Shown here piece by piece: positions 1 through 5,116 of a stretch of 6,132 bases of DNA. Where the stretch lies: positions 1 through 6,132 of the forward strand of contig JAIFNM010000118.1 in NCBI GenBank assembly GCA_020047725.1, written 5' to 3'. The position numbers and the translations under genes are program-made. Within the stretch, counting starts at the first letter, position 1; every line of letters begins with the position of its first letter. Below the pieces are notes generated by a model. The model saw nothing but the letters and a program-made list of their open reading frames with translations. It was not told the DNA's origin and did not search any database. Origin of the DNA: Betaproteobacteria bacterium (lineage in GTDB: Bacteria; Pseudomonadota; Gammaproteobacteria; Burkholderiales; Rhodocyclaceae).

Positions 1-9
1 GGCGATATC

Positions 10-159
10 CTAGCTTGGCAAGTGCGTGAATTGGTGGCGGAAGAACTTGGCGATGGACTTGGAACGCGGCGAACGTTCCATCCAGTCGATCAAACCCTCG
101 GCAACCTTTGGCGCTACTGCACCGATGGCAAGCAAAGCGTAGAGTTCGTCCATATCCAT
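10..159 (-). CDS. Small hypothetical protein, 49 residues
   Basis: The minus strand reads ATG at 159 to TAG at 10, encoding 49 residues beginning MDMDELYALLAIGAVAPKVA and ending RHQFTHLPS. The start is well supported: AGGAGA lies about 6 bases before the ATG (coding strand GGCAGGAGAAGCAACATG). A second in-frame ATG two codons later is further from the site. The first half is hydrophobic and acidic (ALLAIGAVAPKVAEGLIDWM) and could form one amphipathic or membrane-associated helix. The second half is basic (RSPRSKSIAKFFRHQF). I recognise no family. It lies downstream of, and in the same direction as, the TusA-MetE gene, but nearly 290 bases of AT-rich and leader-like sequence separate them, so it probably has its own promoter. 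The call rests on the ribosome binding site and clean reading frame; function is unknown. Confidence 0.55.
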   Translation of the reverse strand: MDMDELYALLAIGAVAPKVAEGLIDWMERSPRSKSIAKFFRHQFTHLPS

Positions 160-317
160 GTTGCTTCTCCTGCCGTCCTGTTTAGAATCAGAGTAGGGAG
201 GTTTGCCAGTGTTACTTGACGAAACCCTCTCCTGCTCCTGAATCCAGGCATTGATAACAGCATTGGTTCCGGAAAAGACGGAAACATCTGTGATTCACAA
301 CGACTGATCGCAATATT
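160..317 (-). other. Leader-like intergenic stretch before the small gene
   Basis: If the TATAAT at 324-329 (minus strand) is a real -10 box, transcription would start near 317 and leave a leader of about 155 bases before the ATG at 159. The stretch holds the matching arms TTCCGGA (316-322) and TTCCGGAA (267-274), and a small CCTG-GATT-CAGG hairpin near 238-249. I could match it to no known riboswitch. The alternative minus-strand frame through here (80 codons, 114-356) has no family resemblance and overlaps the better-supported small gene, so I do not call it. Confidence 0.2.
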
Positions 318-323
318 CCGGAC

Positions 324-329
324 ATTATA
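324..329 (-). promoter_or_regulatory. Possible -10 box for the small minus-strand gene
   Basis: The minus strand reads TATAAT exactly (plus strand ATTATA), within a run of A and T that would act as an AT-rich upstream element. The -35 is weak: TTTAAA about 16 bases upstream is the best candidate. In such AT-rich DNA a TATAAT match can occur by chance, so confidence is limited. Confidence 0.3.
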
Positions 330-360
330 ATTTTTTTTAATTATGTTTAAAAACAATTTA

Positions 361-377
361 TTAAGTATAAAACTTAA
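361..377 (-). terminator. Weak AT-rich hairpin downstream of the fusion gene
   Basis: TTAAGT (361-366) and ACTTAA (372-377) form a 6-bp stem with loop ATAAA. On the minus strand it is followed within about 8 bases by a run of five T. It lies roughly 70 bases after the stop of the TusA-MetE gene and could end the sulfur operon. The all-AT stem is weak, so this is only a candidate. Confidence 0.25.
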
Positions 378-445
378 ACCATTTTATAGATTTTGGAAAG
401 TGCTATATCAGAAATATTGACAGTTAATTCATCGTTAATACCGAT

Positions 446-1150
446 TTATACTCCGTACTTGTCGCGTAAGCGCGCAGCGGCTCCGACAATGCTTTTTAGC
501 TTTCCCTCAGCAATGCGGCTCGACGCCAAGGGGTTGTCTGCAAAGGTGGCGAAACCGCAATCCGGGTTGAGCAGCACCCGTTCAGCGCCGAACAGCGCAA
601 TCGCCGCCTCGGCACGGACGAGCACTTCATCAACTGTCTCGACGGACTTGAGCTTCTGGTTGACCACCCCGACGCCAATTCGCCGGTCGTCCGGCAGATC
701 ACGCAGCACCTCAAGCTCACCGGCCCGTGGCGTGGCGAGTTCGAGCATGAAGGTACCGACATTGAGTTGCTTGAAGTGCGGTAGCAGGGCGCGGTAGTCA
801 CCGGCCGGCGCCACCGATTCGTCAGGTGACCAGTTGCCGCGACAGACGTGCATTGCCGTACGCTCACGCGGGAAGTCGGCGACGACGGCATTCATCAGGT
901 CGCGCGCGAAAGCCAATTCCTCGTCGATGGGTTTCTTCTCGCCGAGCGCGCCGCACATGAAGCTGCGTCCGCCGCTGCCGGCCTTGGCGCGGGCAAAAAC
1001 GACTTCCGAGAGCACCGGTTCGTCGAACTGTACGAGTGCCACACCGGAACGCAGCAGGTCGGCAAGTTCCTCGCGCAGAATGCGCACGATATCCTCGGCC
1101 AACACTTCGCGCGAGGCGTATGCACGGTCAGACAAACACTCCATCCACAT
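446..1150 (-). CDS. Downstream fragment: MetE-like zinc-binding barrel half
   Basis: This frame encodes 234 residues from MWMECLSDRAY to DKYGV and overlaps the upstream fragment by 23 bases in another frame. It carries the substrate-side motif VQFDEPVLSE and all four zinc ligands: His101, Cys103, Glu137 and Cys198. The first ATG has no convincing ribosome binding site and falls in the middle of a conserved MetE-family segment, so independent translation is unlikely. It is best read as the second part of the frameshifted fusion gene. Confidence 0.55.
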   Translation of the reverse strand: MWMECLSDRAYASREVLAEDIVRILREELADLLRSGVALVQFDEPVLSEVVFARAKAGSGGRSFMCGALGEKKPIDEELAFARDLMNAVVADFPRERTAMHVCRGNWSPDESVAPAGDYRALLPHFKQLNVGTFMLELATPRAGELEVLRDLPDDRRIGVGVVNQKLKSVETVDEVLVRAEAAIALFGAERVLLNPDCGFATFADNPLASSRIAEGKLKSIVGAAARLRDKYGV

Positions 1151-1946
1151 CGTGCGCGTTAGCAGGTAGGGGCCCGGGCAGGGCGATCTTCACTGTATTG
1201 TCCGAGATGCTTTGCACGTACTTGAGTTCATGCAGCGCTAGCGGCTGGTTGCGGGCAATTCGCCCGAACACCGCCGGGTGCCGGACTTCGTGCGCCGGGA
1301 TATCGAGCGCACGAAGTTCCTTTTCGAACTTCTGCGGATCGCTAACGTAGGGCAGCAAATCCGTCAGCGGGATGAGCTGGCAGTTTTCCAGGATGCCGCC
1401 GACAAAGCTGGCATAGGAGTCGCGCCGCTGCTCGCCGTCGGTCAGGACGTCAACGCCAGCGCGCAGTTGGGCGTCAACTGCCTGACTGACGGCATCGTCG
1501 GCCGTGGCCTGGAATTCGTCCTCGGGCATGCGACCGGCCATGCGGTCGTGCATCGCACGTAACATCCAGCTCGGGCGTGGCCAGGAGCCCATTCCCATCA
1601 CCGACAGAGGACGGATGGGTTGAGCTTCGACCGGTGCCTGTTCGATCACCGGAGCCGCCTCCACTGGAGCGGCCTTGACGCTGCGTTCGACCGGCGCCCC
1701 TTTGCGCACCAAATAACTGTTTTGCCCGCCCTCGCGCTTTTCCAGCGAAACGAGATCGTTGCCGGTCATGCGGCACCAGGCCGGCAGATCGACTTCCACC
1801 GTTGAGTCGGTCGAGAGAATTTCCAGCGTTTGCCCGAGAGCAAGTGGGTCGATGTGACGGCGGATGAGCAGCAGCAGGCCGCTGCCACAGTCAAGATTAC
1901 CGCCGTCGATACTGCTGTCCGGGCTCTGTATATGCTTGGTTTCCAT
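1128..1946 (-). CDS. Upstream fragment: TusA-like domain plus start of MetE-like barrel
   Basis: As the sequence stands, this open part encodes 272 residues. It holds the complete TusA-like domain and linker, and the first strands of the MetE-like barrel including LTDGEQRRDSYASFVGG (168-184). Its last 13 residues (LPANAHDVDGVFV) are out of frame and not MetE-like. If the frameshift is real, this could still be made as a TusA carrier with a broken tail. The methyltransferase activity would be lost because every zinc ligand lies in the other fragment. Confidence 0.6.
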   Translation of the reverse strand: METKHIQSPDSSIDGGNLDCGSGLLLLIRRHIDPLALGQTLEILSTDSTVEVDLPAWCRMTGNDLVSLEKREGGQNSYLVRKGAPVERSVKAAPVEAAPVIEQAPVEAQPIRPLSVMGMGSWPRPSWMLRAMHDRMAGRMPEDEFQATADDAVSQAVDAQLRAGVDVLTDGEQRRDSYASFVGGILENCQLIPLTDLLPYVSDPQKFEKELRALDIPAHEVRHPAVFGRIARNQPLALHELKYVQSISDNTVKIALPGPLPANAHDVDGVFV

Positions 1947-1948
1947 GA

Positions 1949-2311
1949 TCAGAAGCTGAGCGAGGCTGCGCCTTGTGACAGGAATTCAACCAGTTTGGCT
2001 CCGCCGACAATCAGCGCGCCGTCGATCGGCTGGCTTTCCTCAAGAGCGCGTTTCTTGAAGCACGGTGAGCAGACAAAGATCTGGCCACCACCGGCGACGT
2101 AGTTGTCCATCAACTGTTTGATCGGGGCGAAACCTTCCTCGTGGATGTCGTCGCTGTAGCCCTTGACGGCGAGTCTAACGGCTTCGGTGCTCAGAAAGAC
2201 CAGCGTTTCCTGGCCTGAGGCGAGGGCCGCGTTGGCAACCACGAAGGCGACGGTGGCCTTGTCAGTATCGTTTTTTGCAACCATCAGGCTGACGCAGAAT
2301 TTTCCGGGCAT
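1949..2311 (-). CDS. DsrE family sulfur-relay protein with CxxC
   Basis: A 120-residue protein of the DsrE/DsrF-like fold (COG2044-type predicted peroxiredoxin or persulfide carrier), probably cytoplasmic as no signal peptide is seen. The first strand and helix read KFCVSLMVAKNDTDKATVAFVVANAALASGQETLVFL. The functional Cys region is IFVCSPCFKKRAL (Cys81, Cys84). This matches the position of the persulfide-carrying Cys in DsrE-type proteins, here doubled as CSPC. The C-terminus GALIVGGAKLVEFL is typical of the family. The ATG at 2311 is preceded by GGGA about 7 bases upstream. It begins 12 bases after the TusA-like gene and ends 2 bases before the TusA-MetE fusion, so the three genes are very probably co-transcribed. 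Family is clear; the sulfur donor and acceptor are inferred from context to be the neighbouring TusA-like domains. Confidence 0.85.
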   Translation of the reverse strand: MPGKFCVSLMVAKNDTDKATVAFVVANAALASGQETLVFLSTEAVRLAVKGYSDDIHEEGFAPIKQLMDNYVAGGGQIFVCSPCFKKRALEESQPIDGALIVGGAKLVEFLSQGAASLSF

Positions 2312-2323
2312 GAGATTCCCGTT

Positions 2324-2599
2324 CTATGGGCGTTGGATGAAGTAAAGATGTGCAACAGGATCGATGAAAACCAGGTGGTGGCGAGTCATGCGACACCAGG
2401 CAGGGATGTCGGCCGGGGCACCGGGGTCGAGCGCGCTCAGGCGCAAGGTCTGGCCAGCGTTGAGACTTCGCATGCGCAAGCGCAGTTCGAGGACGAGTTC
2501 GCCACAGGCGAGGTCGCCTGCGTCCCACCCGGCGTGATGGATCGGCGCGCCAACAGGCATCGCCTCGCTGCCGTGCGAGGGCAGGGAAGAAAGGGGCAT
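2324..2599 (-). CDS. TusA-like sulfur carrier protein, CGEL variant
   Basis: A 91-residue protein related to TusA/SirA (COG0425), the small family that carries sulfur as a Cys persulfide. The pattern is DAGDLACGELVLELRLRM, then LNAGQTLRLSALDPGA, then ADIPAWCRMTRHHLV and a final hydrophobic strand HLYFIQR. The first Cys (32) sits where TusA has its active CPxP Cys, but the prolines are missing (CGEL). A second Cys (69) lies in PAWCRMT, the block shared with the TusA-like domain of the fusion gene. I chose ATG 2599 because GGGAG lies about 7 bases upstream; a TTG at 2638 would add 13 residues without a good site. The Shine-Dalgarno region is next to a small CCCG/CGGG hairpin (2609-2623). Family confidence is good; activity without the CPxP prolines is not certain. 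Confidence 0.8.
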   Translation of the reverse strand: MPLSSLPSHGSEAMPVGAPIHHAGWDAGDLACGELVLELRLRMRSLNAGQTLRLSALDPGAPADIPAWCRMTRHHLVFIDPVAHLYFIQRP

Positions 2600-2745
2600 T
2601 GCACTACTCCCGATAAAAGCGGGCAGCCGGGCTACCAACTTCAGCCGCCACGGTGCGGAAGCCGCCGTGGCTTAAAGGGGCATCGAGTCGATGCCGTCAG
2701 GTGCTTCAAGCGGTGCTCAGACCGCAATTCCGTACGTGGTGATGC
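2600..2745 (-). other. Intercistronic gap with three inverted repeats
   Basis: This 146-base gap between the first DsrE-like gene and the TusA-like gene holds no convincing gene. It contains a CCCG/CGGG hairpin (2609-2612 with 2620-2623) at the TusA-like ribosome binding site, a 7-bp GCCACGG/CCGTGGC stem (2647-2653 with 2665-2671), a nearly seamless GGCATCGA-G-TCGATGCC repeat (2679-2695), and a 5-bp GCGGT/ACCGC stem (2710-2714 with 2721-2725). None carries a clear T-run. The dense structure suggests RNA processing, attenuation or an internal regulatory site, so the DsrE-like gene may be expressed at a different level from the rest. Confidence 0.4.
2679..2695. repeat. Perfect 8-bp inverted repeat with one-base centre
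   Basis: GGCATCGA, one G, then TCGATGCC. The arms match perfectly. A one-base centre is poor for an RNA hairpin loop but normal for a dimeric protein binding site, so an operator is the more natural reading. No regulator family is assigned. Confidence 0.45.
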
Positions 2746-3150
2746 TTAAAAAACCATGACCCGCCATTCCGAGTCTAGATTGCGCATGATAAACGTTGCG
2801 GCCCCGGCCGTACCGGAAAACTCCGCAATTTTCGTATCGTCATCGCCAAGGTATTCGCGGAGCGCCATGCTGCAACCCAGGAAACGCGCCCCGTGTTCGG
2901 TGGCTTCTTGCATGAAGCTGTAAACCGATCGGGTATTTTTCGGCTCCGAGTGAAGATTGGCGGCGACGCCCGCGACTAGAAGGCGAACAGACGGGCCGGT
3001 GAAATGGATTTCGACTTCGCAGTCCATCGCCGCAGCAACGGCCGCATAGACAAAAGGCATGCTGCACAACTCAGGTCGGTCCGGCGTTGACGCCCAAAGC
3101 AAGAGAGCGAGTTTGTTTTGCAGCGGGGGCACGTGGTCAGGATTACTCAT
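2746..3150 (-). CDS. DsrE family protein, single conserved Cys
   Basis: A 134-residue DsrE-like protein, first gene of the minus-strand sulfur cluster and probably cytoplasmic. The first strand is LALLLWASTPDRPELCSMPFVYAAVAAAM, then CEVEIHFTGPSVRLLV, and then a helix and strand leading to RFLGCSMALREYLG. The Cys of GCSMAL (93) is in the place of the persulfide Cys of DsrE/TusD. Cys29 and Cys44 are additional. It differs clearly from the other DsrE-like protein here, which has a CSPC pair, so the two are not a recent duplication. The ATG at 3150 has only a weak upstream GAG. Its upstream region faces the divergent plus-strand gene at 3324. It is separated from the TusA-like gene by 146 structured bases, so co-transcription is likely but less certain than for the following three genes. 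Confidence 0.8.
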   Translation of the reverse strand: MSNPDHVPPLQNKLALLLWASTPDRPELCSMPFVYAAVAAAMDCEVEIHFTGPSVRLLVAGVAANLHSEPKNTRSVYSFMQEATEHGARFLGCSMALREYLGDDDTKIAEFSGTAGAATFIMRNLDSEWRVMVF

Positions 3151-3323
3151 GTCGGCTCATTCAGGTTGATGTGTACCCATTGGAAAGGGCGCATGGTCGG
3201 TATTTTGCCAGCTTGTACTGACGTTTCGGAAGCAAATGGATTTGCTCCAAACTTGCTCAGCCGTTACGCTTGGGTACTTATCCGTTTCAGTGGGACACGG
3301 ATGGCGTTTATCTTTGGTAACTC
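3151..3323. promoter_or_regulatory. Divergent intergenic region
   Basis: The 173 bases between the starts of the minus-strand DsrE-like gene and the plus-strand unknown gene must contain promoters in both directions. I see no strong -35/-10 pair on either strand. The main structure is the palindrome at 3231-3246. A plus-strand frame crosses the region and ends in an ATGA overlap with the gene at 3324, but its translation resembles nothing. Confidence 0.4.
3231..3246. repeat. Perfect palindrome AGCAAAT-GG-ATTTGCT, candidate operator
   Basis: The 7-bp arms AGCAAAT and ATTTGCT flank a GG centre. The site lies 78 bases before the plus-strand ATG (3324) and 81 bases before the minus-strand ATG (3150), almost midway between the divergent starts. 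That is where a shared repressor or activator site would be expected. The regulator is unknown. Confidence 0.45.
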
Positions 3324-4139
3324 ATGAACAGACTCATTGCAGAATTACGACGGCTCTACTTTCTCCCTGAGCAGCCGTTCCAGAATCTTGATGCGAGCGA
3401 CGCGACGGTGACACTCAAGCTCGTTGGCCAGGGCGGTATGTTGCGGGCCATGGTGGTCGGCTTCGAACGGGCCGCTGATTGGGAACATGCAGCAACACTT
3501 TATCAGGCGGTTCAAGAGGACCTGGAACTGCCGGCTCCTGCCGTTTCGGTTTCCGGGAGCGAGGGGTATCGGCTTTGGTTCTCGTTCACTGAGGCTGTTC
3601 CCGCAGAGCGGGCTCAGCTATTCTTGAGTGCGCTGCACCACACCTATTTGCACGAAGTTCGTCCAGCTCATCTCAAATTCTGGCCAGATGTTGATGCGTC
3701 GCTGTCGGCTGAGCCAAGCTTATTGAAGCTTCCGCCCGCACTTAATGAGACAACCGGGAAATGGTCGGCCTTCATCGACCCAGGTATGGGACGCATGTTT
3801 GTCGATGAGCCGGGACTGGGTATGGCGCCTACGATGGATCGGCAGGCGGATCTGTTGGCCGGACTCAAGAGTATAAAGGCGAATGCTCTACAACGAGCGC
3901 TGAATACCTTGAAAACACCGAGTGAAGCCTTGACCAAACCACCCGAATTGGCCGCAGCGAGACCGCAGGAATTTGGCAGCCATGTTGCGTCCATTCAATC
4001 AACACTGAACGTTGGTAGTAATTTCGCCGATCCGAAAAGCTTTCTGCTGGCGGTCATGAATGATTCGTCCGTAAGTGCGGATCATCGAATCGAGGCCGCA
4101 ACGGCACTTCTGCCGTATTTTGAAAATGACTTGAAGTAA
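3324..4139 (+). CDS. Hypothetical protein, 271 residues, faint primase-like motifs
   Basis: An open frame of 271 residues. ATG 3324 is the first possible start because an in-frame TAA lies at 3318-3320; the ribosome binding site is weak. I do not recognise a named family. The middle reads VSVSGSEGYRLWFSF (75-88), then a helix ending HHTYLH, then HLKFWPDVDASL, and then SLLKLPPALNETTGKWSAFIDP (132-153). The SGxxGxxxWF pattern followed by a LxLPP...TGKW..FI block faintly recalls archaeo-eukaryotic primase-like domains, but the usual His of the SxH motif is Leu here and I see no convincing DxD catalytic motif in order. The C-terminus (SFLLAVMNDSSVSADHRIEAATALLPYF, 239-266) resembles a short helical motif seen at the end of some phage terminase small subunits and other DNA-related proteins. 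It may be an inactive or divergent nucleic-acid-related protein. It is first of a run of four plus-strand genes. Confidence 0.7.
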   Translation: MNRLIAELRRLYFLPEQPFQNLDASDATVTLKLVGQGGMLRAMVVGFERAADWEHAATLYQAVQEDLELPAPAVSVSGSEGYRLWFSFTEAVPAERAQLFLSALHHTYLHEVRPAHLKFWPDVDASLSAEPSLLKLPPALNETTGKWSAFIDPGMGRMFVDEPGLGMAPTMDRQADLLAGLKSIKANALQRALNTLKTPSEALTKPPELAAARPQEFGSHVASIQSTLNVGSNFADPKSFLLAVMNDSSVSADHRIEAATALLPYFENDLK

Positions 4140-4174
4140 GCGTCAGGCGCACACTGCAATCAAAAGCCAGAAAA

Positions 4175-4864
4175 ATGACTTCAAAGGACTATCCGTTGGA
4201 TCTCGTTGAACGTGTGGCAGGTAGCATCAGGGATCGGTTTTTGTCCGAAAGTTCCGGGCACGACTGGCACCACATCCATCGTGTCTGGACGCTGGCTCAC
4301 CAGATCGCCGTCCAGGAGGGGGCCCATCTGCAAATCGTCGAATTGGGTGCTCTGGTACACGATATTGCCGACGGGAAGTTTCACGACGGGGACGAATCAG
4401 TCGGCGCGCACGAAGCCGAGCGCCTACTCATCCAGGAAGGTGCCTCGGCAGACGTTATCGCACCGGTCGTGGAAATTGTGGCGACCATCTCGTATAAAGG
4501 CGCGGGCGTAATCACTGAAATGCGTACCCTCGAAGGTCAATGTGTCCAGGATGCCGATCGACTGGACGCGATCGGGGCCATCGGTATCGCGCGTTGCTTC
4601 GCGTACGGCGGACATGCAGGTCGCCTGATCCATGACCCGGATGTTCCGCCCGTGCTTCATGGAACGGCGGAAGCCTACAAAGCGGCAAGAGGCACCAGCC
4701 TCAACCATTTCTACGAAAAGCTGTTTCTTCTGAAAGAGCGGATGAACACCTCCTGTGGCCGATCTCTTGCCGAGGCGCGGCATCAATTCATGGAAGAGTA
4801 CGTCGGCAAGTTTCTTGAGGAGTGGGGTGATGCTCGACAGACACGGTTTTTTACCACCCTGTAA
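4175..4864 (+). CDS. HD domain phosphohydrolase, YedJ/YpgQ type
   Basis: A 229-residue cytoplasmic HD-superfamily metal-dependent phosphohydrolase. The order of motifs matches the YedJ/YpgQ group: HDWHHIHRVW (29-38) giving metal ligand His33 and the conserved Arg36, then VHDIADGKF (61-69) with the His62-Asp63 pair, then QDADRLDAIGAIGIARCFAYGG (125-146) with the final metal-binding Asp126. Length is normal for the group. Bacillus YpgQ is reported to act on nucleoside triphosphates; the substrate of this protein cannot be told from sequence. It starts 35 bases after the unknown 271-residue gene and its TAA is only 9 bases from the VF530 gene, so an operon is likely. No good Shine-Dalgarno site precedes the ATG (AAGCCAGAAAAATG). 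Key residues are all present, so it is expected to be active. Confidence 0.9.
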   Translation: MTSKDYPLDLVERVAGSIRDRFLSESSGHDWHHIHRVWTLAHQIAVQEGAHLQIVELGALVHDIADGKFHDGDESVGAHEAERLLIQEGASADVIAPVVEIVATISYKGAGVITEMRTLEGQCVQDADRLDAIGAIGIARCFAYGGHAGRLIHDPDVPPVLHGTAEAYKAARGTSLNHFYEKLFLLKERMNTSCGRSLAEARHQFMEEYVGKFLEEWGDARQTRFFTTL

Positions 4865-4873
4865 AATGGATTC

Positions 4874-5116
4874 ATGAAACCAATACTTCGCCCCAGTCTT
4901 TACGGCATGACTCTCGAGACCATAGTCACCCAGTTATCCGAAAGCCTGGGCTGGGGAGCCATGGCGGTTGCTGTCCCTGTGCGCTGCTTCACGTACGACC
5001 CAAGCATCAAATCCAGTTTGAAATTTTTGCGCCGAACGCCGTGGGCGCGTGAAAAAGTTGAGCAGTTGTACTTGCAACACGCTCGCTCACTGGTTGACAA
5101 GGGTACTCATGACTAA
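4874..5116 (+). CDS. VF530 family small DNA-binding protein (DUF2132)
   Basis: An 80-residue protein matching the VF530/DUF2132 family across most of its length: LYGMTLETIVTQLSESLGWG (9-28), VPVRCFTYDPSIKSSLKFLRRTPWAREKVEQLYL (35-68). The block CFTxDPSxKSSLKFLRxTPWAREKVE is the family signature. The family is named for a Vibrio fischeri protein with a small helical fold proposed to bind DNA; the biological role is unknown. The ATG at 4874 lies 9 bases after the HD gene. An earlier ATG at 4866 is in a frame that stops at once. Its end overlaps the next gene by 8 bases (ATGACTAA), indicating translational coupling. Confidence 0.9.
   Translation: MKPILRPSLYGMTLETIVTQLSESLGWGAMAVAVPVRCFTYDPSIKSSLKFLRRTPWAREKVEQLYLQHARSLVDKGTHD

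Larger units (their letters stand above)
446..1946 (-). pseudogene. TusA-like domain fused to MetE C-terminal-like methyltransferase, frameshifted
   Basis: One gene read from ATG at 1946 to TAA at 446, broken by an extra base in the CCCGGGCCCC run (plus-strand GGGG at 1169-1172). Dropping one base gives LPGPYLLTRTMW, the expected MetE-family reading, and a 499-residue protein. Residues about 15-82 are a TusA-like sulfur-carrier domain with Cys20 in DCGSG and Cys58 in PAWCRMT. Residues 83-112 are a flexible APVE-rich linker. Residues about 113-499 form a MetE C-terminal (COG0620-type) barrel. Its zinc ligands are intact: His366 and Cys368 (HVC), Glu402 (MLELA), Cys463 (NPDCGF). The Glu-to-Cys spacing of 61 equals that of E. 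coli MetE (665 to 726). This family moves a methyl group to a zinc-bound thiol such as homocysteine. The N-terminal half of full-length MetE is absent, as in core methionine synthases, so the methyl donor is unknown. The start lies 2 bases after the upstream DsrE-like stop (TGATCATG) with no clear Shine-Dalgarno site, suggesting translational coupling. The intact active site suggests a recent mutation or a sequencing error. Confidence 0.85.

Noticed and set aside
160..317. Possible SAM or cobalamin riboswitch, given the MetE-like gene nearby
   Set aside because: The segment lies downstream of the MetE-like gene, not ahead of it, and I see none of the conserved core elements of these riboswitches.
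114..356. 80-codon minus-strand frame with an AT-rich start
   Set aside because: It overlaps the small gene at 10-159 in another frame, has no ribosome binding site of note and no family resemblance.
446..1946. Calling the gene metE
   Set aside because: It lacks the N-terminal half of MetE and carries a TusA-like domain instead, so the substrate and methyl donor may differ; a family-level name is safer.
2638..2638. Upstream TTG start for the TusA-like gene (104 residues)
   Set aside because: The ATG at 2599 has GGGAG at good spacing, whereas the TTG has no clear site and the added residues are not part of the TusA-like fold.
2333..2749. 138-codon plus-strand frame
   Set aside because: It is antisense to the well-supported TusA-like gene and the composition is that of a shadow frame.
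3118..3327. 69-codon plus-strand frame across the divergent intergenic region, ending in an ATGA overlap with the gene at 3324
   Set aside because: Its start is antisense inside the DsrE-like gene and the translation has no family character. A very short form (ATG 3301, 8 residues) could act as a leader peptide but there is too little to support it.
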